Of a stretch of 64,000 nt of DNA, positions 49,245 to 61,800 are shown piece after piece (positions within the stretch are counted from its first letter, which is position 1; each line of letters begins with the position of its first letter). The position numbers and the translations under genes were made by a program. The notes under the pieces were generated by a model. The model ran no database searches. It saw only the letters and a list, made by a program, of their open reading frames with translations, and was not told where the DNA came from. This DNA comes from Daphnia pulex (Eukaryota > Arthropoda > Branchiopoda > Diplostraca > Daphniidae). The stretch lies in assembly GCF_021134715.1 (NCBI RefSeq), contig NC_060025.1, positions 2,728,001-2,792,000 on the forward strand. The letters are read 5' to 3'.

Positions 49245-49853
49245 GACTGCTGGTCGGAGTGAAACTGCCTCAAATATCTCCCCTACCATGAACAAATAGT
49301 CAGATCCTTCACGCGTTTCCTAGCAGCACAGACGAGTTGAATATGAAACGCCCCGATCGATTGCGTTGCCTCCCTTCTTCTTATTGATTCCAAGCTTCTT
49401 GGAAGCAGGCTCAAAAGCTGTTTGGACAACATTTTTCGTCCTACTAATACAGCAGGTGTATTGTTCACGTTCACTTCTTGAAAATCTTCTGAGCCGCCGG
49501 TTCGACTATAATTTCTTCACTTTCTTCAGCGGATTTTTCTACTTCTCAAAAGGTGGCGTTGGATGGGTAAACAAATTAGTGACAGACGAAACAAACATTC
49601 ATCTCGTGCGCAGTTATTCGATTCTTTTGGAGGGAAATTCCCATAATTATTAATTTGAGAGTGCACGCAATCCTAATTTTTTTTTATAAATGAGTCTATG
49701 CTGGGCTTTGTTGGATGGGTTGTCGTGGTAACATTCAACGAAACACAGAATTAATTTTAAATACCGATTGACATCTTCCCTTTGTAAAAGATTGAGTGCT
49801 GAGCAAGCAGAGGCGGAGATTGGCAGGTTATCGGCAGGAAGTGCAATGAAAGA
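49245..49853. promoter_or_regulatory. Divergent upstream region of choline transporter and P450 gene 2
   Basis: About 600 bp containing both promoters. The frame at 49366-49653 has no protein-like features. Confidence 0.45.
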
Positions 49854-51885
49854 ATGATTACTTCCATATTGATTGGTGGATGTGTCCTCTGTGTTGCTGT
49901 ATGGATTTTCTCTCGTCCCAACAAGTTTCCACCAGGTATTTGTTACCTTAAAAATGTTGTGCAACACAGATTTTTCCAGTTTTACAGAAATAAAACAATT
50001 ATTTTTTTTTTAGGTCCAAAGGGATTGCCACTATTAGGTTGTTTGCTATCAGTTTCTCAATGGCATCCTGGCTGTTCATTCATGGGACTATTGGAGTTGT
50101 ACTATCGCTATGGACCAGTGTGTGGTTTCTACATTGGGCCTCAACCTGTCATTTCTATTAGTGGCTATGAAGCATGTAAGGAAGCTTTCATGAATGAAAA
50201 CCTAAATGGAAGACCTGATAATGGGCCAGCAAGAATGAAAAGCAAAGGAAAACGAATGGGTATTGTTACTGAAAGTTCTCCATGTACTCATCTACATCAT
50301 TTACTCACACTTTTTAGTTTTTCAGGTGTCATGCTGGTGGATGGAGATTTTTTGACGATCCAAAAGCGTTTCACATTACATCACTTGCGCGATTTCGGCT
50401 ATGGTCGGCAAAACATGGAAAGTCTTGTTAGTAAAGAAGTGGCTGTCCTTTTGGCAGACATGAAACGCCAATTTCACGACGAAGGAAACGTTTTCGAGTT
50501 CAAAAACTACTTCAACATTTCACTAGTCAACGCACTCTGGGTGATGCTGGCTAGCGCTCGATTTGAGCGTGATGATCCCCGTCTAAAATCGCTCGTCGAG
50601 TTATTTGACGTTGTCTTCCGGAGTGGTGACATTGTCCGCGTAGCGTTTCCTTGCCCTGCCATTCTCATGAAACTTTTCCCTGCCGTCTTTGCCAAATTGG
50701 GGAGAATGGATCTTCTAAAAGAAGTCTGGAAGTTCATCGAAGTAAAGAAGCCCTTTTATTCATAATTTATTCAGCAAATCATGAGTGCCACGTATGACTT
50801 TATTCATATACAGGAAGCGATCGATGAACACAAGCAGACGCCATCTGTGGAACCCCGAGATTTTATTGATGTTTACCTTGGAGAAGTTGAAAAAAATAAT
50901 GACGATTCGTTTTCAGGTATTGTTTTAGAAAAATTTAAATTCTTTTTTTGTGATAGTCATAATAACTCATTTGTTATACATAAACTTTTGTAGAAGAACA
51001 GCTGTTGAATATTATTCTAGATATTCTTTCGGCAGGAGCTGATACCACAGGGAATTCAATTGGTTATTGACCTGTACACAAATTACAGAAATATTTAGAT
51101 TGATACTTTGTTTTTTCGTTTGGTAGGATTTGCTCTATTGTACCTCATTCATCATCCAGACGTCCAAACCAAAATGCAGCTCGAAATGGATCAGGTGTGT
51201 GGTGACTCATTGCCGTCGTTGCATCATAAACCACAGTACGTCTGTTATAAATGTATCATTGTACGGTTCAATTTGAAACTTGACGAGCACTTTTGATGTT
51301 TCGGCAGATTGGTCTATACTCAAGCTGTTCTTATGGAAGTGCAACGAATGAGTGGTGTTTCACCTTTGGCCATCCCTCGTCGGGCTTTAAAAAGCATTCC
51401 GTTTGAAGGCTACATCATTCCTCAGGTTTCCTCCTCCTTCATTTGCTTATATTAACATATTTTAGCTTATCACTTTGCTTTTCGTATTCATTTAGGATGC
51501 TTACGTCATTATCAATATGTATTCGGTACATATGGACGAAACCTATTGGACAGACCCAGAAGTATTTCGACCTGAGCGTCATATAGATAAATTCGGCCAC
51601 ATTATTAAAACCGATCGGCTTTTTCCTTTTGGAGCAGGTATACTTTAATCTATATTTACATATTTTATTGAGCGCATGTATAATCAAAATGTTATTATCT
51701 CAGGCAAAAGAAGCTGTTTGGGAGAATCGTTAGCCCGAACCTCCTATTTCTTATTTACGACATCAATAGTAAAGACGTTCATCTTCCGTTCGCTTCCGGA
51801 CAGCATCTCTGCTCCATCTCTAGCTCCGTTGGATGGCTTTACTTTAGGCCATCGCCCTTTCCAAGCTTTTCTAACCAAAAGATAG
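49854..51885 (+). CDS. Cytochrome P450, CYP2 clan, gene 2
   Basis: Nine exons: 49854-49935, 50014-50259, 50326-50741, 50814-50916, 50994-51062, 51127-51235, 51308-51425, 51496-51637 and 51704-51885; sum 1467 nt, 488 residues. Anchor MITSILIGGCVLCVAVWIF, hinge FPPGPKGLPLLG, I-helix SAGADTTGNS, K-helix EVQR, FRPERH and haem loop PFGAGKRSCLGE are all intact. Exon 3 covers what is two exons in gene 1 (the junction after the ...ILWAIIAG block is fused here). Followed directly by gene 3 in the same direction. Substrate unknown; clan members in arthropods handle hormones and xenobiotics. Confidence 0.94.
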
Positions 51886-52804
51886 TCATTTAACCCAGAA
51901 TTCAAGTTAGTCGCTTTATGTGTCAACCATTTTGCTCACAGAGTGTACCATTAATCAAATTTTAAGGACCGAAAGTTAGAACTTTAGATGCGCGTAGCAG
52001 CTTACCCAGTGAATCCGTCGTTGTTACAGTATGTTCAAACTTCTGTTAAATTTTAATCCAGACAGTTTTATTGTTTATTTGTCCAGGGTAGAATTATAGA
52101 ATATGGTTGTCCTGAATGTTGGGTGACGTAATGAGTTTATTATTACGCCCTATTTGCTGTTGAGAAAACGTCTCTTTCTTTTTTTTTCATCCATCAAGTG
52201 GGCTGTTTGTTCTGGTTGCCATAGTAACCAACATGACATAAGCACGTAAAGCAGAAAAGAAGTTTTGAGGACCTTTATCTGATTAAGTAAATAATTGATC
52301 TGCTGCATTTGATAAGCTTTAGACACTTGCCGTCTTGCGAACGGAAATGTCATCTCTAGTAAACTGCGATTGGAAACCCTTAACGCACTGCATTTTTTTA
52401 ATTAATAAAAAGAGCGTTCGCAATGTCATTTCGATGTTGTTTTATTTTTTTTCTAATGTAGAACCCTACTTCTATAGCCGACGGGAGCGTTCTCCTAGCT
52501 TTCTACCTACGTGATTCATGGCATGCAAATGTAAACAACTGTCGGAAACGGCTGTACTTAACAAATTAGAAAAAAAAGGGGACGAACGCTCCATCGCATG
52601 GTCCGGATTTACGACTCATCGCAACTTTTATGCAGTTGTTGCTATCCAGCATTTTTTTTTAATTCGCCCGTTCGTAAGCTACATCCAAAACGCCTTTGGC
52701 GGTTTTGCTTCGAGCCCATGGACAATCTTTTAATCACATCGCTTTCCACATAGTCAGATCTGAAAGGTGAATCGAAACAGAAGAGCCTTGCATTTGCTGT
52801 CAAC
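51886..52804. other. Spacer between P450 genes 2 and 3
   Basis: Gene 2 3' UTR and gene 3 upstream region. No gene seen; the frames at 52518-52733 look random. Confidence 0.5.
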
Positions 52805-55356
52805 ATGATTGTGGAAATCTGTTTATTGGCACTCTCCATTGCTTTAATATTCCAGTTATCGAGAAAGCCAAAAAACTTTCCCCCAGGTACGTTAAAACTT
52901 AAAAGTCAACATCTTTTTTTTTTTAAATTTGAATTCTCAGATTAACCAAAAAATAGAATCTATCTTAGTACCTTACAGTCTAGGAATTTTATTTTTAAAA
53001 TCATCTTTTGGGTTTGATTGGTTTAAATTTGGGTTTAAAGTTTTACGCTACGCCACAGTTCGTTACTTTCACACGTTGGAGGACACCGGAAATCGCGTGA
53101 AGGGTGTAAGCCTGGTGCCCTGGTGTACACGAAAAAATTTCAACAGCGATTCTTTTAACATTCAAATCTAGGATACACGCGACTTCCCTATTCGCAGTTT
53201 CTAATGAATGCTGTGCAATTATTATTTTATTATTTCAGGACCGATGGGATTGCCCCTTGTTGGATATTTACCTTTTGTGAACAAACTCGATCCTTATGTG
53301 CATAAAGCTATGCAAAAATTAGCAAAAATTCACGGCCCGGTGACTGGATTTTATTTGGGCCCAATTCAGCCTTTCATTTCGGTTTGCGGGTATGAAACCG
53401 TAAAAAAAGCGCTACATAATGAAGATCTCAATGGTCGTCCATCTAGCGGGACGATCACGGAAAGAACGTTTGGCAAAAAGCTCGGTAATACAAAGTACGA
53501 TTTGGCCTTTATTTTGGAAAATGATGACTTAATGTAAACCATCCGATTTTCCCTCAGGTATAATGTTTACAGATGGCGATTTTTTACGTGAGCAGCGGCG
53601 ATTCACGCTCCGCCATCTTCGTGATTTAGGATTTGGACGAACTTCATCGGAGAATCTCATCCACGAAGAAATCCATGAACTGATTGAAGAGATAAAAATT
53701 TCGGCCAGTTCCAATCCTGATTCCGTAGTCGATTTCAAAGCCTTGTTCAATCCTACCTTAATCAATATCCTGTGGGCATTTATTGCTGGTAAACGGTACA
53801 AGCATAATGACGAGGAACTAAATCGTTTGTTGCATATGGTCGACTTATTTGTCGCAAGCGGAAACAATGTGCGATCAAACTTGCCTATACCTGCTGTTCT
53901 GCTTCGTAACTTTCCAATTTTAAAGAAAATTATTGGCTTGCACACTGATATGTTTGTTCCTATCCAGAATTTCATTCGAGTAAGTCAGTTAGATTTTTGG
54001 TGTTTAACATTGGTTTGTTTAAAATATAGCCGCTTAATTTTCAGGCCTCCATAGATGAACATGAGGAGAACCCTTCTGAGGACGATCCTCGTGATTTTAT
54101 CGATGTTTATCTTTCTGAAGCGAAGAAACAGGAGAAAGTCAATCCTGTGTCTACATTTCACAGTATGCTAACGTGAAAGTGACCCACAAAATCGAAATTA
54201 AATTTTTACTGTTTTTTTTTAATTTCAGAGGAGCAGTTGATTAGTCTCATTTTTGATTTATTCATTGCTGGAGGGGATACCACAGGCAACTCAATCGGTC
54301 AGATCAAATACTAAAGAAACAGTTTAAACTTGTATTATTTTGCGCTGAAAATTTTTAACTAAAATATTTTATCGTTAAAAGGATTTGTATTGTTGTACCT
54401 CATACACCATCCAGATGTCCAGCGTAAGATGCAGGAAGAATTAGACAATGTATGCGGATCTTCCATGCCAACTTTAGCGCAACGTCCAAGGTTTGTTTCT
54501 TAACAACATGTAATTGTAGTCGGCTAATTATGTTTTGGAGAAATCTCCAGTTTACCCTATACGGAAGCTGTCTTGTTGGAGGCTTCACGTTTGTCCTCTA
54601 TTGTTCCGTTTTCCATTCCCCATTATGCTTTAAAGGATACCCAACTTCAAGGAAACACTATACCCAAAGTAAGTTTGTTCTCCACTATCCTCTGATATGG
54701 AATGCCAAATTGACCGAACCGATAGATTATCAATTGTTTAGTTGACAGTTTTCAATCGATAATACCATACTCCTTTTACTAAGAAGCGTAGATATTCAAA
54801 AATCAAAATCATTTAAGGACGAAGGTCACGAATAGCAGTAATAGCAGTGATATGAGCATTGAGCAGTTATCTTTTTTTTTTATTTGGCATTCCATACGTT
54901 GAAGCTAGAAAATAATAATTACTTGTTATTTACGTTTATTCAAGGGGAGTATTGTACAAATCAATCTCTATTCGGTTCATTTGGATGAAAACTATTGGAA
55001 CGATCCCGAGAAGTTTCAACCTGAACGACATCTCAGTGCTGATGGTACAACTGTTATAAAATCGGATCGGATTCTCCCGTTTGGGGCTGGTGAGTTCCAT
55101 TTTTTTCCCCTCTTTGTAGCTGGTTAAAAGACTGATTGATTTTAACGTGTGTTATTGATTTTCATGCAACCCAGGTAAACGGATGTGTTTAGGAGAATCG
55201 CTAGCCCGCAACACGCTTTACCTGTTCGTAACCAGTTTGGTCAAGTCTTTCCAGTTTCAAGCAATACCGAATGAACCTCTACCAACTCTTGATCCTCGAA
55301 TGGGATTCGTTCAGGGGTACGCCCCGTTTAAAGCTGTTATTAAATCAAGAAATTGA
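52805..55356 (+). CDS. Cytochrome P450, CYP2 clan, gene 3
   Basis: Nine exons: 52805-52886, 53239-53484, 53558-53979, 54045-54162, 54229-54297, 54382-54490, 54551-54668, 54945-55089 and 55175-55356; sum 1491 nt, 496 residues. Anchor [16 protein letters not shown], hinge [16 protein letters not shown]-helix [11 protein letters not shown]-helix EASR, FQPERH and haem loop [12 protein letters not shown] are intact. Exon 3 is fused as in gene 2. Introns 1 (about 350 bp) and 7 (about 275 bp) are unusually long for this window. Closest in overall text to gene 1 in the N-terminal half ([13 protein letters not shown] against [13 protein letters not shown]). Confidence 0.94.
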
Positions 55357-55593
55357 TCGGAGTTTTTTATGAGGTATATTAACAACTTAGCTTCTTTACA
55401 TTACTGTTACCGCTAGCCTTTTTACATTACTGTTACTGCACACAAGACATAATATCAGTACGCATAATAATAATAAACTGTTTTTCAAAAAAACATTTAA
55501 AACACTGTTTGGCAAAATCGGATGAAACATTTAAAAGGATCGCGCCACTGGTTCCTAAAGACAATGGAACGCAGGCATATTTTTTTACAGATG

Positions 55594-55626
<33 letters not shown>

Positions 55627-56509
55627 TCCGTACGTCAATTATTGATGCTGAATTCGGAGAATGCGTAACCCCATTTCTTTTCTGGGTAGGAGGCAGCAAT
55701 GTTCGTTTTTGTGGGAACAGAAATGAACATTTTCTTATTTAATTTAATCCACATCATCACATTTACTTTCTTTATCATCACCGCATCACATCAAACTGAC
55801 CCGTGTTCGATTCTTTGCCAATCCCTTTTGTGTAATACCTAGTCAGATCATAACCCGTTTATTGGCGTTCTGCTTTATGCATCAACAATTCAACATTAAA
55901 TCAGGAGCTCACGTCCCCCTGTTGCTGTAAAAACGTCTTTCACAAATATCACAACCCACATGACCCCTGTATCTCGGATATTTATTCTCACGTTCACGAA
56001 GTTGTATGTTCAGTCGTATACTGTGATCGTCTACCGTAACCGTTCACCGTTCACTCGTTAATGCAATGTGGTCATTGGGGCCCAATGTGCACAGCGCAAT
56101 TAAGTACGAGCGTGTACCCAAGTCGCAATTGGGTTACCTTACCACTCCAAACAATTTTTCCTTTAATTGTAAAACTTTTTATCTAAAACTTGTTTATTAT
56201 TTCTCTCTTTTTTCATATTTTTTTAATTTTCGAAGACACAACATTTTCGAAAGATGAACGTGATCAAGGGGAGATGTTATAATATTTAGTTGTCCAATCC
56301 AAAAATGAAAAGCCCGCCCATAATAGTTTAAAAGTATTTTCATTTTCGTCCAGTAGAGGGCTCAATCGAGCAATAGCTGACGAATTGTTTTGAAAAATTT
56401 GAATGGCTGGCAGCCAAATCAGGCCAAATCTTCATTCCACAAACAAGTCATTAGCAGGTGGCACGAGGCATGAAATTGTGTGTAGTAGTAGTCGAATATG
56501 TTGAATACT
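55357..56509. other. Intergenic region left of the LTR element
   Basis: Includes a run of roughly 28 T near 55592-55619. AT-rich with no supported gene. Confidence 0.5.
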
Positions 56510-56514
56510 AAAAA

Positions 56515-56713
56515 TGTTGAGTATAAAAGATAAACAAACTGGACAGTGCGGCAACGCAGGATAGCCAGGAAAGAAGAGAGGGGGAGAAGGACCTACCCAG
56601 ACAAAGGAATAAGAGAGGGGGACTCAGTGCTGTTGACGATTGTGGCTAGGCGAGTAGCAATACAAAGCGTTCTTTGCAGCAAACAGGTTCACGTGTTAAT
56701 TTCTATATCAACA
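56515..56713 (+). repeat. 5' LTR of the Copia-type element
   Basis: 199 bp, TGTTGA...TCAACA. Same length and apparently same sequence as the 3' LTR. Confidence 0.95.
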
Positions 56714-56727
56714 GGTTATGGGCCCAG
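56714..56727 (+). other. Primer-binding site, initiator Met tRNA half-molecule
   Basis: GGTTATGGGCCCAG starts immediately after the 5' LTR and is complementary to the anticodon stem-loop of tRNA-iMet (CTGGGCCCATAACC). Confidence 0.85.
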
Positions 56728-57270
56728 CTGTACGCACAGCTAACAGCTACTCTGTCTGAACAATTATTTTTTTTTGTGTGTGTCCCCGGCTAACTGTTCC
56801 CAAGAAATTAGAAATTCTTTTCTGGAGTGATGGAGAAAGATGGCCGCCGCCATGTTGTATGGTGTCTGAATGGGAAAAACTACGCGTCTTGGAAATTTGG
56901 AATGAAGCTGGCGTTACAAAGTGTTGAGCTTTGGGAAGTCGTGAACGGGACTCAACGGCAACCTGCTGAAGTAAGTTTATTGATGATTTATTGTTTTCTT
57001 TATGTGTGTGATCCGTGCCTGACAACAACGCGATATGAGATGCCTATCTGTGGCGTGGTACCAACTATTAAATTGACAAACTTAGATCCCGGCGTGAGTG
57101 CTTAATCTCTGCCACTTGATTTTGTTTTTTGTGTGTTTGTGTTTGCTGGACATTTCTCTTTTTTTGTGTTTCTTTCTCAATCTGTTTGGTCACTCTGGCT
57201 AAATTCCATCATATGATGGTGGACAAGTGTGTGCTAGAGTTGCAAGCATCTAGGAGACAGCTGAGTGTTT

Positions 57271-57427
57271 TTCCACATCGAGATGATGTGAGGGAGATTC
57301 CACATTGAGATAATGTGAGAGGTATTCCACATCGAGATGATGTGAGGGAGATTCCACATTGAGATAATGTGAGAGGTATTCCACATCGAGATGATGTGAG
57401 GGAGATTCCACATTGAGATAATGTGAG
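57271..57427 (+). repeat. 27-bp minisatellite with hairpin units inside the LTR element
   Basis: About six 27-bp units alternate between two versions, one with CACATCGAGATGATGTG and one with CACATTGAGATAATGTG. Each unit is an inverted repeat with a GAGAT loop. Confidence 0.9.
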
Positions 57428-58477
57428 GCTGCCATGGATATCACAAACCTAACCATCTTCTCGTTTTGTTACCACAATCAGAGACGCAATGCTGACCAGG
57501 TGATTGAAAATGCAGCTGATATAACCAACTGGAACAAGAGAAATACCACGGCAATGCAGAACATATTTGGCGCCATCAAAGAAGACCAATCAAGGATCCT
57601 GATGTCTTGTAGCACAGCCCAAGAGATGTGGATGAAATTGGAGACTGAGTATGAAGAAGATGCCGCAGACAATGCACCTCTATTGTGGACAAAGTTCTAT
57701 GGATGCACATTTCGACCAAGCCAAAGTGTATCAAGCTTCCTGACTGAGTTGGAACAGATAGCATTCCGTCTGAAGAGCCTCAACATAGCTATTGATGATA
57801 ATCAAATAATGGCAAAGATACTCATGTCGCTTCCTCCAGAGTTCCGTGTTTTTGCCTTTGCATGGGACAGCACGCCTGTTGCAGAGAAAACTCTCAAGAA
57901 ACTGACTACTCGCCTTATAGCATTGGACAAGAGCCTGCGCAACGACGAAGAAGCAAAATCGACATCTGATACTGCCTATCTCAGTAAGCCGAACAGAGAT
58001 GAATCACAGCACAAAGAGCAAGCACTTCCTGCCCAGTACGGTCAGAACAAAGGAAAAAGCCACCCTTCCAGTCAACATGCTGGTATACCGAGAACATGCT
58101 GGGAGTGCAACTCCACTACGCATGTTAGAGCTCAATGCCGTCAATACAAACGCCGGCGTGAGAGAGAAGGAGAAGAAGCGGACAGAAAAAGGAAGCGTTA
58201 CGATCGACATGACAGAAGAGATGATAAACTATGTAAGCTCCCAGGAGCAACTGGCCGATGCACTCACGAAACCCCTGGCTGCTCCACGCTTCAAGTATCT
58301 CCGTGACAAGATTGGCGTTCGGGGTGTAGGGGAGGTGTAACTGAAGAGTTAAAGGAGGCTGATATTTCTTTTCTTATTATTTGTCTTGTGACACTGAACC
58401 TAGTATTTATGTCTGATTCAAATATGCTGTGTATTCTGTGCTCATGTTTATTTTTGGGGGTCCAGTTTGAGGGGAGG

Positions 58478-58676
58478 TGTTGAGTATAAAAGATAAACAA
58501 ACTGGACAGTGCGGCAACGCAGGATAGCCAGGAAAGAAGAGAGGGGGAGAAGGACCTACCCAGACAAAGGAATAAGAGAGGGGGACTCAGTGCTGTTGAC
58601 GATTGTGGCTAGGCGAGTAGCAATACAAAGCGTTCTTTGCAGCAAACAGGTTCACGTGTTAATTTCTATATCAACA
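58478..58676 (+). repeat. 3' LTR of the Copia-type element
   Basis: 199 bp, preceded by the purine tract GAGGGGAGG. Confidence 0.95.
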
Positions 58677-58810
58677 AAAAAGTGGTTCTAATTTCTAAGA
58701 AATCAACGAATTCCTTCCCTTACGAATATACCCTACTAGGCTACTAGGCCTATACTTCTATACCAATCTCGCCAGTCTAAACCTTGTTGAGTGAAAAGAA
58801 AGAGAACAAA

Positions 58811-61800
58811 ATGAAGAGGCACAATGATGAAAATCCAACTGCACCCAGCACAAAAAAGTATAAAAGTAGATGGGATGTGGGACCTAATGATGTTGAAAAT
58901 GAGGTGTTATGTCTTGGAGTCTACCCAAAGAGTGATATTGTAAGGAAAAAAATCCAGCCCAACAGTGATATTGAACGGAAAAGAATCCAACCCAAAACTG
59001 ATATTGAAAGGAAAATAACCCAGCCAGCAGCAAAAATCCAGCCCAACAGTGATATTGAAAAGAAAAGAATCCAACCCAAAAGTGACATTGAAAGGAAAAT
59101 AACCGAGCCCAAAACTGATATTGAAAAGAAAAAGATTCAGCCTAAGAATGATGCCCAGCAAAAACACAAAGACCACTGTGGACAAGTAAATATCTTACTT
59201 TTCTTTCCTAATGCCATGTTAACACCACACTTCTATGTTTAATATTTCTTTTTTGCTGCATATAGGCCACATGGGAAATTCACGAAGTATTGGCTGATTC
59301 TTATGGAGTTCCTTTGTCCGCTTGTAAAAAATTCACATCACTAATCAAAGAAGACTGTACTTTGCCATTCATTGCTCGATACAGGAAAGAAATGGTAGGC
59401 AATCTGGATATAGAAGTTCTGAGAAAAATGAAGTCATCTCTGGAAGATTTACAGTAAATCATTTTATGCTTGCAAAACATACTTAATCAATGAATTTTAA
59501 TCAAATGTTGTTCTAGGAAAGTGCAAGGAAAGATTGCCTCAGTTGTTAAAACCTTGGAAAAACAACAAGTTCTTACTCCTTCACTGAATGAGACAATTTG
59601 TAACATCAAAGATCTTGATGAACTAGAATTTTGTGTATGTATTGTAAAGATTGTCAAAACAAGACAAGATAATTAACTGTTATTCTGAATTGCAGTATGC
59701 CCCATTTAAAGATACAAAGAAGAAGACCCTAGCTGCCAAAGCATTAGAACTGGGCCTGGAAGCACCTGCTTTAGCTTTGCTTGAAGGAGTGAAACATGTT
59801 TCCATCGAGACCCTTTTGAATGTGGATGTAGAAGGTCTTGATTCTATGAAGAGTGTTGAACTCGGAATCCAACATGTGATAGCTGATGTCATTGGGAAAA
59901 ATAAAGAAAATGTGGACAAACTGAGTCAACTGTAAGAAAATGTCGATCAAGATTTATTAAAGTGTAAATTAATTAATCATTTAAAACTTAGAATTACAAG
60001 AGCAGATGTCCGCCTTTGTATCACAAAATCACGGAGCGCAGACAAACAGAATCCTAGTGATCTTTCCAAATTTGAGTCATACATAGACAAAACATTTAGT
60101 GTAGGAAGCCCAGATAATCCTATCAAACCTCATTTGGTAAGAACATTTTTTTTTTAATTTTATTTTAACCAAAGAAATTTGTTATCAGGTTTTTTTGGTT
60201 GTTTCACAGTTTTTGGCCATTAGCAGAGGTGAGGACTTGAAAATACTGTCTCTGAAAATAGTTTTCCCTGAACACGTGGAATCTGATTGGATCAAGTTCT
60301 GTGAAAACAAGTACGGTAAACAAGACAGTAAACGTAGTGATTTCCGCAAGATAATTATTACCAAGAGTATCAAGGACGCTTACACGCGAATAGGTAAAAC
60401 TATACATCATTTGTTTAGTTGGTTCAAATTTATATGTTCTTCGATTCAATTTCATAGTGGAACCTCTCATAAAGCGACGAATTAAAGCACGGCTAACTGA
60501 AAAATCTCACCATGCATCTGTCGATGTCTTCGCAAAAAATTTAAAGAGTTTGCTGCTATCACCCCCTCTACCAAATACCACAGTTCTTGGCCTCGATCCT
60601 GGTAAATACGTAAAAATTCTTAAATCTCTTTTGTGTTGATTTTAACCATTTGGTTGAAATGATCAGGATTCAAGCATGGTTGCAAGTGCGCCGCGGTTTC
60701 TCCAAATGGTGTCGTACTCCACACAGAAACTATTTACATTCGATTTGGCGATCGAGATCTGGTGCGACAACCTGCTGCCACGTCTCTCAAAAATATGGTA
60801 CAGAAATACGGGTAAGAAAGAATTCTATTTTATCAGTTCAATTTCAAATCAAGTTCCCCGTTTGGTTATAGATGTTCAACAGTTGCTATCGGGAATGGAA
60901 CAGCTTGTCGCGAAACGGAAGATTTTCTGAGCCAACTGATTGAGAAAGGGGTTTTTAAACCAATCGATGTGAGGTTTACCATTATTAATGAATGTGGAGC
61001 GTCCATTTATTCATGCTCTCCCGAAGCTAAAGAAGAATTCCCTCAACTAGAACCGAATGTGATAAGCGCTAGTAAGAACCACTAAATATAATATATCGAG
61101 CTTATGAGATTGTTAACACTGGGCTTGGATTTTTCAGTTTCAATTGCTCGTCGGCTCCAGGACCCTTTAACGGAGTATGTTCGCATTTCACCGCGTCACA
61201 TTGGTATTGGAATGTACCAGCACGACATTTCGATCAAACAGCTGGAGGTGGCTTTGGACGATATTGTCAGGTAAGGTGTTTTACCTATAAAAATTTGGCT
61301 TTGAAACCTTGGATCTTATGATAGAAATCTTTTGTGTCGTTAGCGAGTGTGTTTCTTTCGTTGGCGTTGACATCAACAGTTGTCCACCTCATGTACTCAG
61401 GTAAATCAATTATTCTGCTTATGTTTTAAGTTGGATAACTAGTTTTTTTCTTTTTTTAGTAAAGTGGCCGGTTTGAGTTGCAACAAAGCAAAGAAGATTA
61501 TCGACTATCGCACAAAACATGGGCAGTTTACTAACCGTCAACAAATTCTTGACGTACCAACACTTGGCCCTGTAACTTTTCAGCAATGTGCTGGCTTTTT
61601 AACCATTCCGGAAACATCATCAGCAAGCTCCTGGTAGTGTACACAATTAAAACGAATCGGATTCAATTAATATTTTCTTCTCTTTACAGCGATAGCAGTG
61701 ATCAAAAGCCGACTAAACCAAGTAAAGGCTCCCGCGGGAAAAAAGCTGTTTGCCTTTCGACTAATCCCTTAGATCGTACGTGCGTTCATCCAGAATCTTA

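Larger units (their letters stand above)
56510..58681 (+). mobile_element. Copia-type LTR retrotransposon, short internally reduced copy
   Basis: Fossil element bounded by 199-bp direct LTRs (56515-56713 and 58478-58676) that begin TGTTGA and end TCAACA and look identical, so insertion is very recent. A 5-bp duplication (AAAAA) lies on both sides. The primer site after the 5' LTR (GGTTATGGGCCCAG) fits the anticodon arm of initiator Met tRNA, the half-tRNA primer used by Copia. Inside are gag-like sequence in two stretches (about 56830-56970 and 57480-58250) ending in a CCHC zinc knuckle, then only the tail of the RNase H part of pol and a purine tract before the 3' LTR. The copy is broken: about two large gaps or interruptions, with most of pol absent. 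It could only move with help from a complete relative. Confidence 0.93.

Noticed and set aside
56546-56743. A small gene repeated at 58509-58691
   Set aside because: Both copies are open frames within the two LTRs of one element.
57271-57427. CRISPR-like repeat-spacer array
   Set aside because: Units abut with no unique spacers and the context is a eukaryotic retroelement.
57250-57456. Repetitive antisense protein (SPSHHLDVE units)
   Set aside because: Produced by the 27-bp minisatellite, whose unit is a multiple of three.
58907-59185. Antisense frames with membrane-like repeats opposite SRBD1 exon 1
   Set aside because: They are the reverse of the coding repeat (Lys/Asp codons read as Phe/Leu/Ile) and have no start context or splice partners.
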